A stretch of DNA of 64,000 nucleotides from CAYTTA01 sp964440655 (GTDB lineage Bacteria > Bacteroidota > Rhodothermia > Balneolales > Balneolaceae). The position numbers and the translations under genes are program-made. The DNA lies in NCBI GenBank assembly GCA_964440655.1, contig CAYTTA010000001.1, forward strand, positions 121,304 to 185,303, given 5' to 3'. Under the pieces are notes generated by a model. That model saw only the letters and a list, made by a program, of their open reading frames with translations, was not told where the DNA came from and did not search any database. How positions within the stretch are numbered: the first letter of the stretch is position 1; each line of letters starts with the position of its first letter. Shown here piece after piece: positions 1-8,305 of the stretch.

Positions 1-407
1 TAACGCGGTTTTCCGCTGGAGAGCACCACACCAAGACCCCCGAGGGCGACCAGTGGAAGCGCGAAGGATTCAATGGAGAACTGGAAGCCGAAGAGAGCCA
101 CGAACCAGGCGGTCGTGGTGGTTCCGATTTTCGCCCCCATCATCACGGCGATGGCGTTGGCCAGAGTCATGACCCCGGCACCGACAAAGGCGAGAACCAT
201 CAGGGAGACTGCCGTGCTGCTCTGAAGGACCGCCGTACTTACCACCCCGGTAAAAATTCCCTTCAGCCGGGTCTCCGTATAGCGGCGGATCAGCTGCTTG
301 AAGGCCCTTCCGGAGAGTTCACGGATCGACTCCTCCATCAAGTAGATGCCGAACAGAAAGATCCCCAGTCCGGCCAGAAAGGTCCATATGTCGAAAAGAT
401 CTGTCAA
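1..407 (-). CDS. Na/Pi cotransporter family protein (partial, N-terminal part)
   Basis: The reverse strand reads as the first 135 or so residues of a sodium-dependent phosphate cotransporter (PF02690 family); the rest lies beyond base 1. Residues 7-23 form a first membrane helix. The family hallmark QSSTAV is at residues 62-67, in a hydrophobic re-entrant stretch, followed by a GxxIGTT-like element around residue 92. The frame has a stop codon at about 421-423. The first plausible start is TTG at 407, with GGGAGGGAG about 12 bases upstream; no ATG is available in frame. Known members take up phosphate, or act as regulators with a C-terminal PhoU-like domain, which cannot be judged here. Confidence 0.85.
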   Translation of the reverse strand, partial: MTDLFDIWTFLAGLGIFLFGIYLMEESIRELSGRAFKQLIRRYTETRLKGIFTGVVSTAVLQSSTAVSLMVLAFVGAGVMTLANAIAVMMGAKIGTTTTAWFVALFGFQFSIESFALPLVALGGLGVVLSSGKPR

Positions 408-551
408 TCTGTTTGGTATACTCCCTCCCGGGAACTATTCTGAAGTGAGAGCCATCCGTCCCCGGGCACCGGTTGATCTCACCGGGCTGTGGTGGAACCC
501 GGCCGTGCGGGCACTTGGTCAGCCAAACCGGAACATAATGAGAGGTAATTT

Positions 552-947
552 ATGAAAAACCCTGCAAGAACCGTGGTTGAAAAAATGTTCGACGCCTTTG
601 CCCGGGGGGATGTGGAGGGGTTTGTCGAGACCGTCTCCGACGACACCGTCTGGATCTATCACGGAACACAGATCATCCCCAAAGGCCGGTTCGAGGGCAA
701 GGATGGGGTCCGCTCGTTTGCGAGCAACATCCTTGAGAGGACCGATATTATTCGCTTCGAACCGCAGCAGTACATTGTGGATGGAAATAGGGTGGCAGTT
801 CTCGGCGAAGAGCATCAACGGGTGCGCCGATCAGGGCGGGAGCTGAAGCAGAAATGGGTGCAGATCTATACCGTCGAGAACGGCCTCATATCGCGGATGG
901 AGGAATTTGCCACCTCGGAGGTGGTGGGCGAAAGAGAGGCAGGGTGA
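552..947 (+). CDS. SnoaL-like / NTF2-fold protein
   Basis: A 131-residue protein with the NTF2-like alpha+beta cone pattern: an N-terminal helix (VVEKMFDAFARGDVEGF), a short strand with DDTVWIYHG, an F.GKDGVRSF helix, and C-terminal strands ending in KWVQIYTVENGLISRMEEF. This is the pattern of SnoaL-like / ketosteroid-isomerase-like proteins (PF12680). Substrate and reaction cannot be predicted, since the family includes enzymes and binding proteins. The ATG follows AGAGG at a good distance. It is divergent from the phosphate transporter and convergent with the deaminase remnant, so it is probably monocistronic. Confidence 0.75.
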   Translation: MKNPARTVVEKMFDAFARGDVEGFVETVSDDTVWIYHGTQIIPKGRFEGKDGVRSFASNILERTDIIRFEPQQYIVDGNRVAVLGEEHQRVRRSGRELKQKWVQIYTVENGLISRMEEFATSEVVGEREAG

Positions 948-950
948 ACT

Positions 951-1277
951 TCATCCTTGCAATTCCAATGACCGGAACTGAGCGGGCAGTTCCGTAAGCA
1001 GCTGAAAAGCGCACCTCGGGCAGTGCTCGCCCGAGGTGTAGACGGTGGCCTCCCTGCGCTCTTCCGGACTCAGGTTCAGGGCGGCCCGGCGGGCCAGTTC
1101 GAACTCCGGATGCCGGGTGGGGTCTCCCGTGCCGATAATCTGATTGCGAGCCTCTTTCAAGACATGGTTGTTTCCATCTGCCAGCAGGGACCCGAACGGC
1201 TCATCCCCCGCTTCCAGGGCCTGACGGGCCAGGGCCACACATTTCCGCAGATGAATCAGATCATCTTGTGTCAGCAT
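951..1277 (-). pseudogene. Nucleoside deaminase, C-terminally truncated
   Basis: Residues 1-90 match zinc-dependent cytidine/guanine-type nucleoside deaminases. There is a substrate-pocket loop (DEPFGSLL), the metal and catalytic motif H56-P-E58 in HPEFELARRA, and the second zinc motif C86-P-R-C89 in TSGEHCPRC. After C89 family members continue for roughly 60 residues, but here about 19 unrelated residues precede the stop. The frame therefore looks truncated by a frameshift or end replacement, and activity is doubtful. ATG 1277 is preferred; an in-frame GTG at 1301 has its purine-rich site too close. The start lies inside the preceding DGPF gene, so it is the last gene of that leftward operon. 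Confidence 0.65.
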
Positions 1278-1677
1278 GCTGTTCTCTTCTTCTCTGTTCA
1301 CTCTCCTCCATCATGGCGGAGAGGTCTGCAGCCGGGCGGATCTCCCAGCTGCCCCCTCCCCTGCCCAGCCGCAGAGACGGGTGCCTTGACAGCAGGCGGA
1401 TGGCGTGGTTCAGATCGTTGGCCTCCAGGAACATAATCCCGCCAATCTGCTCCTTGGCTTCCGCAAACGGTCCGTCGGTAATGATCACTTGGCCGTCCTT
1501 CCACCGGAGCGTTGCCGAACTGGCGGCATCCTGCAGCGCTTCACCCCCAGCAAAATGACCATTCCTCCGGAGTTCTTCATCATAGGCAAAGCATTCGTCC
1601 GCAAAGCGATTTTTTTCCTCCTCCGACATCTCCTCCCAGACATCTTCATTCATAAAACCAAAACAGATATACCTCAT
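1261..1677 (-). CDS. DGPF/YCII-domain protein 2
   Basis: A 138-residue YCII-related protein (PF03795) carrying the DGPF signature at residues 68-71 (ITDGPFAEAKE), followed by the typical GGIMFLEANDLNHAIRLL helix. The open frame extends upstream, but ATG 1677 has a strong AGGAGG site 7 bases before it, and everything upstream is unlike the family. DGPF proteins are the standard genomic partners of ECF42 sigma factors; their biochemical role is unsettled. It lies 52 bases downstream of the first DGPF gene and overlaps the deaminase start, consistent with one transcript. Confidence 0.85.
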   Translation of the reverse strand: MRYICFGFMNEDVWEEMSEEEKNRFADECFAYDEELRRNGHFAGGEALQDAASSATLRWKDGQVIITDGPFAEAKEQIGGIMFLEANDLNHAIRLLSRHPSLRLGRGGGSWEIRPAADLSAMMEESEQRRREQHADTR

Positions 1678-1729
1678 CTCATTCCTCCTGTCGATACAAA
1701 TGGATGGTTGTTGATGGTTGATGACTTGG

Positions 1730-2173
1730 TCAGGATTCCCCTTTCGAAATCGCATCGTTAACCGCCGGATTGTCCGCCAGCTTCTGAACCTCTTCCGGAA
1801 ACTCTTCCATTTCAAAAATCTGACGGAGCTCCAGGAGATCTCCTTTTTCGGCCGGACATTTCCTGGCCCATTCAATCGCCTCCTCCTTCGACTTCACATT
1901 CAAAATCCAGTAGCCGCCGACCACCTCCTTGGCCTCCGTAAAAGGCCCGTCGATGACCCTCGGGGACTCCTCCCGGAAAGAGATCCGGACACCATCGGCC
2001 GGCGGATGCAGCCCGTTCAGTGAAACCAGTATCCCGGCTTCGGCAAGCTGCTCGTTGTACTTCATCATCTCTTTGACCGCCTCTGCATCGGGCACATGCC
2101 CCTTCCGGGCCTGTTCCGATTCGGGTGTTCCGGGCTGATAGACTTTGGGAATCATAAACATCATGAACTTCAT
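1730..2173 (-). CDS. DGPF/YCII-domain protein 1
   Basis: A 147-residue YCII-family protein with the DGPF motif at residues 75-78 (VIDGPFTEAKEVVGGYW) and the dimeric alpha+beta ferredoxin-like pattern. It begins MKFMMFMIP, a common start in this family. It is the first gene after the sigma factor in the leftward direction and has its own candidate ECF42-type promoter about 55-90 bases upstream. Members of this family are the regulatory targets of ECF42 sigma factors in actinobacteria. Function beyond that association is not established. Confidence 0.88.
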   Translation of the reverse strand: MKFMMFMIPKVYQPGTPESEQARKGHVPDAEAVKEMMKYNEQLAEAGILVSLNGLHPPADGVRISFREESPRVIDGPFTEAKEVVGGYWILNVKSKEEAIEWARKCPAEKGDLLELRQIFEMEEFPEEVQKLADNPAVNDAISKGES

Positions 2174-2234
2174 GGCTTTACTCCGTGTATGCAGTTTTTG
2201 GTTTCCCGTTATTGACGGGTGGTTTCAGGAAATA

Positions 2235-2261
2235 GTCGAATGGCATCTGGTCAGATCGACA
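2235..2261 (-). promoter_or_regulatory. Candidate ECF42-type promoter of the DGPF genes
   Basis: On the minus strand TGTCGA (2261-2256) is followed after 17 bases by CGAC (2238-2235). This fits the ECF42 promoter described in Streptomyces (TGTCGA in the -35 region, CGA/TC in the -10 region). It sits about 60 bases upstream of the ATG at 2173 and directly downstream of the ECF42 gene. The motif is read directly; its recognition by the neighbouring sigma factor is inference. Confidence 0.6.
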
Positions 2262-2426
2262 GGAGGATGAAAATATTTTTTGATGATTCCGTGCGGGCCG
2301 GATAATCTGTGAGAACAGCGCTGGATCGGCAAAATGGAGAAGAGATGAAGGAGTGATGGGAGGTGGCGGACAGAAGGTGGCGGCCAGAAAGTGAACCAGA
2401 GCCGAGGAATGATTCCGAACTTCGTT

Positions 2427-3689
2427 TCACCTGCCCGGACTCTCTTCCAGAGAGTCGAGTTTCTTCTGGATGAAACGTCTTTCCGGTTCCTGACGGGCAA
2501 GAGCGAGCGCCCGCTCCCAGGAAGATCTTGCTTCATCGTACCTTCCCAGCCGACGGCAGAATTCGGCCCGGACAGAATGCGCCAAAGAATATTCGGAAAG
2601 GTCTCCTCTCTTCAGAATTCCGTCGATCTCTCTCAATCCTTCTTCCGGCCCCCGACTCATGGCGAGCGCAACCGCCCGGTTCAATTCCACGACGGGAGAG
2701 GGGTGCCGTTGAAGCAGGAGAGTATAGAGCCCGGCGATCCTCTCCCAGTCTGTCTCCTCCGGAGTCTTCGCCTCGGCATGAAGTGCGGCGATGGCTGCCT
2801 GCAGGGTATAGAATCCGGGGCGGGAGGCCGAAAGCGCCTCCCGGACACGCATCATCCCTTCCTCAATCATATCACGGTCCCAGAGAGACCGATCCTGATC
2901 CTCCAGGAGTACCAGTTCACCCGACGAAGAGGAGCGTGCAGCGTGACGCGACTGCTGCAGCAGCATGAGCCCCAGCAGAGCGGAGACCTCAGGATCCGGA
3001 AGCAGCTCATGCAGCAGCCGGCCCAGACGGATCGCCTCGGAAGAGAGATCCACCCTCGTGACCGACCTCCCCGATGAAGCGTAATAGCCTTCGTTGAAGA
3101 CCAGGTAGATCACCTGCATCACCGCCTCGAGACGCTCCGGAAGTTCCGGTTCCGGAGGCACCTGGAAAGGGATCCCTTCCTCCCGGATCCGGGCCTTTGC
3201 CCTCACGATACGCTGAGCCAGTGTTGCGGGACGCACCAGAAATGCACGTGCGATCTCTTCGGTCGTCAGACCGCAAACCTCCCTCAGCGTCATTGCCACA
3301 CGGGCTTCGGGCGGAAGAGCCGGATGAGCACAGATGAAGATCAGCCGAAGGATATCATCCTCGATCTCCCGGTCAATGCCCGAAGAGGGATCGGGAGCCT
3401 CCGAATCGGCCTGCTGAAGCAGATCCGGATGGAGAGGGTTGAACCGGGCCTGGCGACGGAGCCGGTCGATCGCCCGGAAGCGTCCCGCCGAGATGAGCCA
3501 GGAAACCGGGTTGGATGGAACACCTTTTTCGCCCCACTGCTCAAGGGCAGCCCTGAATGCCTCCTGAAGGGCGTCCTCGGCCAGATCAAAATCACCCAGA
3601 AGCCGGATCAAAGTGGCGAAGATGCGCCGGGATTCCGTTCGATAAAGCTTGTCGAGAAGAGTCGATATCGGATCCCCGCCGATTCTCAC
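2427..3689 (-). CDS. ECF42-type RNA polymerase sigma factor with C-terminal TPR extension
   Basis: A 420-residue sigma factor. Residues about 10-80 are sigma region 2 (FDLAEDALQEAFRAALEQW, then PVSWLISAGRFRAIDRLRR). Residues about 100-165 are region 4, with the helix-turn-helix around CGLTTEEIARAFLV. Residues about 180-290 are the DUF6596 extension (VYLVFNEGYYASSG), and the C-terminus has TPR-like helices. This long extension defines group ECF42, which has no classical anti-sigma factor; the C-terminal domain is thought to control activity. The ATG overlaps the stop of the RibD-like gene by 4 bases (ATGA), so the two are translationally coupled. The DGPF genes lie just downstream, the textbook ECF42 arrangement. 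Confidence 0.92.
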   Translation of the reverse strand: MRIGGDPISTLLDKLYRTESRRIFATLIRLLGDFDLAEDALQEAFRAALEQWGEKGVPSNPVSWLISAGRFRAIDRLRRQARFNPLHPDLLQQADSEAPDPSSGIDREIEDDILRLIFICAHPALPPEARVAMTLREVCGLTTEEIARAFLVRPATLAQRIVRAKARIREEGIPFQVPPEPELPERLEAVMQVIYLVFNEGYYASSGRSVTRVDLSSEAIRLGRLLHELLPDPEVSALLGLMLLQQSRHAARSSSSGELVLLEDQDRSLWDRDMIEEGMMRVREALSASRPGFYTLQAAIAALHAEAKTPEETDWERIAGLYTLLLQRHPSPVVELNRAVALAMSRGPEEGLREIDGILKRGDLSEYSLAHSVRAEFCRRLGRYDEARSSWERALALARQEPERRFIQKKLDSLEESPGR

Positions 3690-4228
3690 CGGATCACCCG
3701 AAATCTCTTCTGGAAAACCCCGGAAGAAACCGAATGGATGGCGATCGGTTCCAGACGGTGCTCTCTGGTCCCCCCTCCGGCGAACAGCGGAATTCCATCT
3801 CCAAGCAGGACCGGCACCACCGTGATGGTGAGCTCGTCGATCAGTCCCTCGTTCAGAAAACGCCGGATGGTGATTCCGCCATCGATATAGAGATGTTTTT
3901 TCCCTTCGGCAGCGAGCTTTTCAACCACTTCGGATGGCTCCCCCGAAAGAAACCGCACCTTGCCGGCCAGATGCTCTGGTGGAGTCAGATTCCTTGTGGT
4001 CAGAACGACCACCTCGGTCCCCTCATAATACCACTCGTCGAAGGTGAGAACCTTCTCATAGGTATGACTGCCCATGACGATGGCATCGACCGTGGAGATG
4101 AACTCCTCATAGGTGAGGCCGATCCGGTTCGCCTCTTCATATTCGGGACGCATCAGCCAATCGACATCTCCATCCGGCCGGGCGATGAAACCGTCCAGGC
4201 TGGTTGCAATGAAAACGGAACATTTCAT
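3686..4228 (-). CDS. RibD C-terminal / dihydrofolate reductase-like protein
   Basis: A 180-residue protein of the RibD_C (PF01872) family, with the dihydrofolate reductase fold. The N-terminal motif SLDGFIARPDGDVDWL at residues 10-25 and the C-terminal motif LYIDGGITIRRFLNEGLIDE, followed by PVLLGDGIPLF, are diagnostic. It probably binds NADPH and reduces an unknown substrate; these stand-alone homologues are not proven riboflavin enzymes. It is coupled by a 4-base overlap to the ECF42 sigma gene and follows the MATE gene by 15 bases. Such reductases recur in ECF42/DGPF loci. Confidence 0.88.
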   Translation of the reverse strand: MKCSVFIATSLDGFIARPDGDVDWLMRPEYEEANRIGLTYEEFISTVDAIVMGSHTYEKVLTFDEWYYEGTEVVVLTTRNLTPPEHLAGKVRFLSGEPSEVVEKLAAEGKKHLYIDGGITIRRFLNEGLIDELTITVVPVLLGDGIPLFAGGGTREHRLEPIAIHSVSSGVFQKRFRVIR

Positions 4229-4243
4229 GAGGGCGGTCCTGGT

Positions 4244-5578
4244 TTAGTAGATCGTTACGTCTCTCCATTTGCCGAAAAAGTAGTAGAGAGAGGCGATGAT
4301 GCTGCTGATGATGAAGCTGGCGCCATATCCGTAGGCGATACCCATTTCACCAAAGAGCAGAGCACCAATATAAACAAGAGGAAAGCGAAGGATCCAGAAC
4401 GATACGATGTTAAGAACAAGAACCTGGATCATCGCGCCGGATGAGCGCATAATACCGTTGAGCACGAAATTGACTCCCAGAAAGAGGTAGAAAAGGGAGG
4501 TGAATTTCAGGTAGGAGGTGCCGAACGCAAGGGTCTCCTCGTCGTTCACGAACATGCCGATCAGGGCTTCCGCATTGAGCCAGACAAGAAGACCGATTCC
4601 CACCGAGAGCACCACAATGAAGGTGAGCCCGGTCCGGGTGATCTCCCCGACCCGACGCCATTTTCCGGCGCCGATATTCTGTCCCGCCATGCTGTTCACG
4701 GCCGATCCGAGTGTCTGCGCCGGCATCATGATGAAGCTTTCGATGCGTTGTGATGCGCCGAATCCGGCCACCACACTCGCTCCGAACGAGTTTACAACCC
4801 CCATGATCACCACCATGCCGCTGGAGATCGCCACCATCTGGAATCCGCCCGGAAGACCGAGCCGCAGCACAGCCCTGGCATAGATCTTCTCCGGGATTCT
4901 GGGACGAGTGAAAGGAACTTTGCCCTTCACAATGCAGTAGATCACGCCGTATATGAAAGCGGCGCCCTGCGCCAGCACGGTGGCCCAGGCCGCTCCCGCA
5001 ATCCCCCATCCGAAGCCGGCGATGAAGAGCGGATCGAGCACAATGTTCAGGAAAACAGCCGCCAGGATGAAGTAGACCGGCGTCTTCCCGTCGCCCAGAG
5101 CACGCAGTACTGTCCCGATAAAATTGTAACCGAGAAGGAAGAGAATGCCGATAAAGTTGATCTGCAGGTAGGTTTTGGCCATCTGCATCAGTTCGTGCGG
5201 TGTACCGATCCAGTGCAGAAGCTGTTCTGTGCCTATATATCCGGCAACTCCCAGGAACAGGGAGAGAAGAGAGAGAATCACGACAAAGGCATTCAGGGAG
5301 TTGCGGATCCCCTCGTAGTCGTTCTGCCCCCGGTGCTGGGAGAGGATGGTAAGCATCGTGCCGCTGATACCGATCATGAAAGAGAGGACCGCAAAGGTGA
5401 TGGGCGCCGAGATGGAGAGGGCGGCCAATGCATCATCCCCCAGAAGGTTTCCAACCCAGAGACTGTCGACAAACTGGTAGGAGGTCTGGAGAATGTTGCT
5501 AAGGAAGATGGGAGCGGAGAACCGGACCATCTTGCCGGCGATCGCCCCTTCTGTAAAATCCAGTCCCGGATTCTTCAA
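4244..5578 (-). CDS. MATE family multidrug/cation antiporter
   Basis: A 444-residue, 12-helix membrane protein of the MATE family (MatE domain twice, residues about 15-175 and 240-400). The opening segment GKMVRFSAPIFLSNILQTSYQFVD is typical, as are VGNLLGDDALAALS and the second-half MMPAQTLGSAVNSMAGQNIGAG. It would export drugs or metabolites using a Na+ or H+ gradient across the inner membrane. It is the promoter-proximal gene of the leftward block ending in the deaminase remnant, with 15 bases to the RibD-like gene, suggesting co-expression. Confidence 0.92.
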   Translation of the reverse strand: MKNPGLDFTEGAIAGKMVRFSAPIFLSNILQTSYQFVDSLWVGNLLGDDALAALSISAPITFAVLSFMIGISGTMLTILSQHRGQNDYEGIRNSLNAFVVILSLLSLFLGVAGYIGTEQLLHWIGTPHELMQMAKTYLQINFIGILFLLGYNFIGTVLRALGDGKTPVYFILAAVFLNIVLDPLFIAGFGWGIAGAAWATVLAQGAAFIYGVIYCIVKGKVPFTRPRIPEKIYARAVLRLGLPGGFQMVAISSGMVVIMGVVNSFGASVVAGFGASQRIESFIMMPAQTLGSAVNSMAGQNIGAGKWRRVGEITRTGLTFIVVLSVGIGLLVWLNAEALIGMFVNDEETLAFGTSYLKFTSLFYLFLGVNFVLNGIMRSSGAMIQVLVLNIVSFWILRFPLVYIGALLFGEMGIAYGYGASFIISSIIASLYYFFGKWRDVTIY

Positions 5579-5722
5579 TGGTGAAATCGGTCCCGATCCC
5601 CTTCCGGGAGATCTTCGTGCTTAGAGGCCGTCCCTCCTGCGAAAATGGAAGAGGTTACATCCAATCGGAGGGATCTTCGTTGCTTCCCTCAAGGTAATCA
5701 ATTCTGGCCGAACCTCCGGTGA

Positions 5723-6241
5723 CTACCACAAATACTCATATTCTATCCAGACTTGTTGAAGTACTTCTTCATCTTCTGAAAAAGAGAGATCAATAATGTA
5801 CCAGAAGGAGCTGATCTCAACATGGGTCCGTTGGATATTAATTTCTTCGATTTCGTATTCATCCGTCACAAATAGCAGAGTTTCCAGCTCATCTGCTTCT
5901 ATTTTCTCATCGATTTCAAGTTCGAAAATCTTCAACGTGCCTGAAAAATCATTTACCGTACTTCTATCAAAATCACCGTTCTTGAATTGAAGAATCAGGA
6001 GTCTGAAGCCTTGATCAAACAAGAACATCATTCCCAGATCATCGTAATACCATTCACCTACTCTGCCGTGACTGATGATCCGATCAGGTTCGCCAAGCAG
6101 AGCTGAAATGATTTCCTCATTATCATGGAGAGCGATGTATCTCGAGTTGATAAGCAGGCCATCTGTTTCAAATTCCACTTCCTGTGCATTCGCTCTTCCT
6201 GCAATGATGAAAATGAATAGGAGAAAGAAGTATTTCTTCAT
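5723..6241 (-). CDS. Secreted or periplasmic protein of unknown function
   Basis: A 172-residue protein not recognised as any family. ATG 6241 starts a clear signal peptide (MKKYFFLLFIFIIAGRANA, cleavage before QEVEF). The mature part is acidic and aromatic, with a GEWYYDDLGMMFLFD segment reminiscent of proteins that monitor small outer-membrane or lipoprotein cargo. It is rich in Glu, Asp and Ile and uses more A/T codons than its GC-rich neighbours, which may point to recent acquisition. The frame is open upstream to 6373, but that extension has no RBS and no sensible composition. Probably monocistronic. Confidence 0.6.
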   Translation of the reverse strand: MKKYFFLLFIFIIAGRANAQEVEFETDGLLINSRYIALHDNEEIISALLGEPDRIISHGRVGEWYYDDLGMMFLFDQGFRLLILQFKNGDFDRSTVNDFSGTLKIFELEIDEKIEADELETLLFVTDEYEIEEINIQRTHVEISSFWYIIDLSFSEDEEVLQQVWIEYEYLW

Positions 6242-6427
6242 GGCATCCGGGTTCAATTTTTGAGAGGCGTTTCTTTCACCCGGTCCCCCTTGACAACCAG
6301 CGGAGCTGGGTACAGCTGTACGGCAGGAGATGACAGCCGTTGCCATCATACTCCTTTTACTCATGCTTAGCAATAACCCATTGCAAATAAGCAGGTTATA
6401 GATGAGCAGACATGTCCGGTCCCCGGA

Positions 6428-6628
6428 TCAATCGGATTTCGGTACTTCAAGATCGATGATCCTCTTCCGGGTTTCAGATTCGGATCCGGAGAGGGTATTG
6501 AGAATCTGCCATCCGGTCCGGGTCAGTCCGTTGGACCTCTGCACCTCATTGATCCGTTCGGCCAGGAGTTCATCCACCTTTTTGATCCAGTATCCGATGG
6601 GCAGGTGGGGTTTGTTCTTGTCCGACAT
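6428..6628 (-). pseudogene. MarR-like winged-helix regulator, truncated
   Basis: The 66-residue product resembles the first half of MarR-family regulators: a dimerisation helix (IGYWIKKVDELLAERINEVQ) followed by LTRTGWQILNTLSG, the first helix of the winged-helix domain. MarR proteins are about 140 residues; the recognition helix, wing and C-terminal dimer helix are missing, and the 180 bases downstream do not supply them. It is most likely a broken gene. ATG 6628 is chosen because the in-frame upstream extension is the antisense of the DUF2905 gene region. Confidence 0.5.
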
Positions 6629-6705
6629 GGTTCCCGGTATTATTTGCAGTTTCAATGACGGGCTACATTGTAACGGTCTGCAATTGGAGACGCCACAGAG
6701 GCCGG

Positions 6706-6918
6706 TCATAGCAATCGCCGGATCAGGTTCAGGACCAGCGTGATCATCAGACTGATGAGAATCATGGAAGTGACCGGTATGAATATGTGAACCCTCTCCG
6801 ATTGAATTCGGATATCCCCCGGCAATCGTCCGAACCAGGTGAAGAGCCAGGGAGCATATTGATAGAGGACCCCGGTCAGGATGAGCAAGGCCCCGATCAT
6901 GACCAACCATCTCGCCAT
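6706..6918 (-). CDS. DUF2905 small membrane protein
   Basis: A 70-residue protein with two membrane segments (WLVMIGALLILTGVLYQYA and a C-terminal VTSMILISLMITLVLNLI) flanking the signature WFGRLPGDIRI. That signature defines DUF2905, a short two-helix inner-membrane family of unknown function found widely in bacteria. Length and motif match the family fully. It is followed at 78 bases by the MarR remnant on the same strand. Confidence 0.88.
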   Translation of the reverse strand: MARWLVMIGALLILTGVLYQYAPWLFTWFGRLPGDIRIQSERVHIFIPVTSMILISLMITLVLNLIRRLL

Positions 6919-7045
6919 GGAGTTTTTCTTTGAGAGTTTTCATTTACAGTTATATCTCAAGTTAAAGATCCTTCCTCCGGCATTTGTCTGCAAGTTTGTT
7001 AAGGGAAGGTTCGAAATCCCCACCCTAAATCACCACCACAGAACC

Positions 7046-7468
7046 ATGAAAATCACCGTTGAATGTCTGATAAAGAGTGATCCGGAAAGAGTATGGAACG
7101 CATGGATCAATCCGGATGATATCACCCGATGGAATGCGGCATCGGATGATTGGCACACCCCGGAGGCAAGGGTCGATTTCCGGGTGGGCGGCAGGCAGTG
7201 GGCCCGCATGGAAGCACGTGATGGCAGCGCCGGATTCGACTTTGTCGCCACCTTCACGAAGATAGAGCCCCACCGGGTAATTGAAATGCTGCTGGACGAC
7301 GGCCGGAATGTCCGGGTCGAGTTTCACCCGATGCAGGAAGGAACCATGGTAAGGGAGACGTTCGATGCAGAGTCCGAAAATGATCCGGAGCTTCAGCGCT
7401 CAGGGTGGCAGGCGATCCTGGACAACTTCAAACGTCATGTTGAGGGCAGGGATAAACCTCTGCATTGA
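7046..7468 (+). CDS. SRPBCC / AHSA1-like ligand-binding protein
   Basis: A 140-residue START-like protein of the Activator of Hsp90 ATPase homologue 1 family. Diagnostic elements are the N-terminal strand ITVECLIKSDPERVWNAWINP, the WHTPEARVDFRVGGR hairpin, and a C-terminal helix beginning GWQAILDNFKRHVE. The fold has a hydrophobic pocket; the ligand is unknown. ATG 7046 begins exactly at the conserved first strand. The frame is open further upstream (to 6881), but that part overlaps the divergent DUF2905 gene and is not family-like. Such proteins often sit near stress regulators, as the MarR remnant here. Confidence 0.85.
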   Translation: MKITVECLIKSDPERVWNAWINPDDITRWNAASDDWHTPEARVDFRVGGRQWARMEARDGSAGFDFVATFTKIEPHRVIEMLLDDGRNVRVEFHPMQEGTMVRETFDAESENDPELQRSGWQAILDNFKRHVEGRDKPLH

Positions 7469-7664
7469 CTCCGCGGGAACTGAAATGATCCGGCCTCGGA
7501 ACTGAAATCTTTGAATCGTGTCGGCAGAAATCCGTATTTTGTACAACCCATTGATTTTTACCGGAATCTGCATGGCATATCGCCTGTTTCGGTACTTTCA
7601 ATGCACCAGCAATTGTCACACAATGTCACACAGACGGTAATCTTCCTTCTGCATCTCTCCTGTC

Positions 7665-8147
7665 ATGAACAACAGACTCTTCTATCTTCTCTTCACCTTC
7701 GCACTGGCTGCCAGCATCCTTTTCTGGCTAAATATGTTCCGGAAAGGGAATCCAGCTCCATCCGTGCCACCTGGCCAGGCAACTGCGGTGACCATGTATC
7801 ACGCCGAAGGGTGCGAATGTTGCGTACGGTGGGCGGATTATCTGGAGAAACATGGATTCCGGGTGGAAAAAGTGAAAGTTCCCGATCTTCAGGTGGTGAA
7901 GAATGAAAAAGGCGTCCCCAATGAACTGAGCTCCTGTCACACCGCAGTGATCGGCAACTATGTGGTTGAGGGCCATGTCCCGGCGGAAGACATCCGCCGT
8001 CTGCTCACCGATCAGCCGGAAGCAATCGGCCTCTCCGTACCTGGAATGCCGGCCAGTTCACCAGGAATGGACATGCCCTCCAACCGGCCCTGGTACACGG
8101 TTCTGTTCGACGACGAGAAGTCTCTCGTCTACAACACCCATCGTTGA
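7665..8147 (+). CDS. DUF411 metal-binding protein
   Basis: A 160-residue protein with an N-terminal signal-anchor (residues 5-24), so it is probably periplasmic. The DUF411 domain follows: C50-E-C52-C53 in AEGCECCVRW, then NELSSCHTAVIGNYVVEGHVP and the terminal GLSVPGMPASSPGMDMP. The conserved Cys, His and Met residues suggest copper or other soft-metal binding, and DUF411 genes are usually found with copper-resistance genes. Here the nearest copper genes (P-type ATPase, c'-like cytochrome) lie 8 kb away. The preceding 196 bases hold no gene. Confidence 0.88.
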   Translation: MNNRLFYLLFTFALAASILFWLNMFRKGNPAPSVPPGQATAVTMYHAEGCECCVRWADYLEKHGFRVEKVKVPDLQVVKNEKGVPNELSSCHTAVIGNYVVEGHVPAEDIRRLLTDQPEAIGLSVPGMPASSPGMDMPSNRPWYTVLFDDEKSLVYNTHR

Positions 8148-8305
8148 CCGGTTTGGTAGGTGGAGATCCTGGAACTGAACCGGTTCACGGTCGTGGGTAT
8201 CCCTCGGCCTGCTCCCCGAAAAGCCTTGGAAATGCCTTGGCTCCGCGTATTCAGAGACTCAGGAAGAGCCTTAATATCATCTGAATCGACCTCTCACATC
8301 ATCCA

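Noticed and set aside
386..420. A TGTCGA element as a second ECF42 promoter
   Set aside because: It lies at the start of the Na/Pi cotransporter frame, and no CGA/TC element occurs at 16-18 bases.
2225..2536. A 103-codon minus-strand frame downstream of the ECF42 gene
   Set aside because: It overlaps the end of the sigma gene and the ECF42-like promoter, and shows no protein-like pattern.
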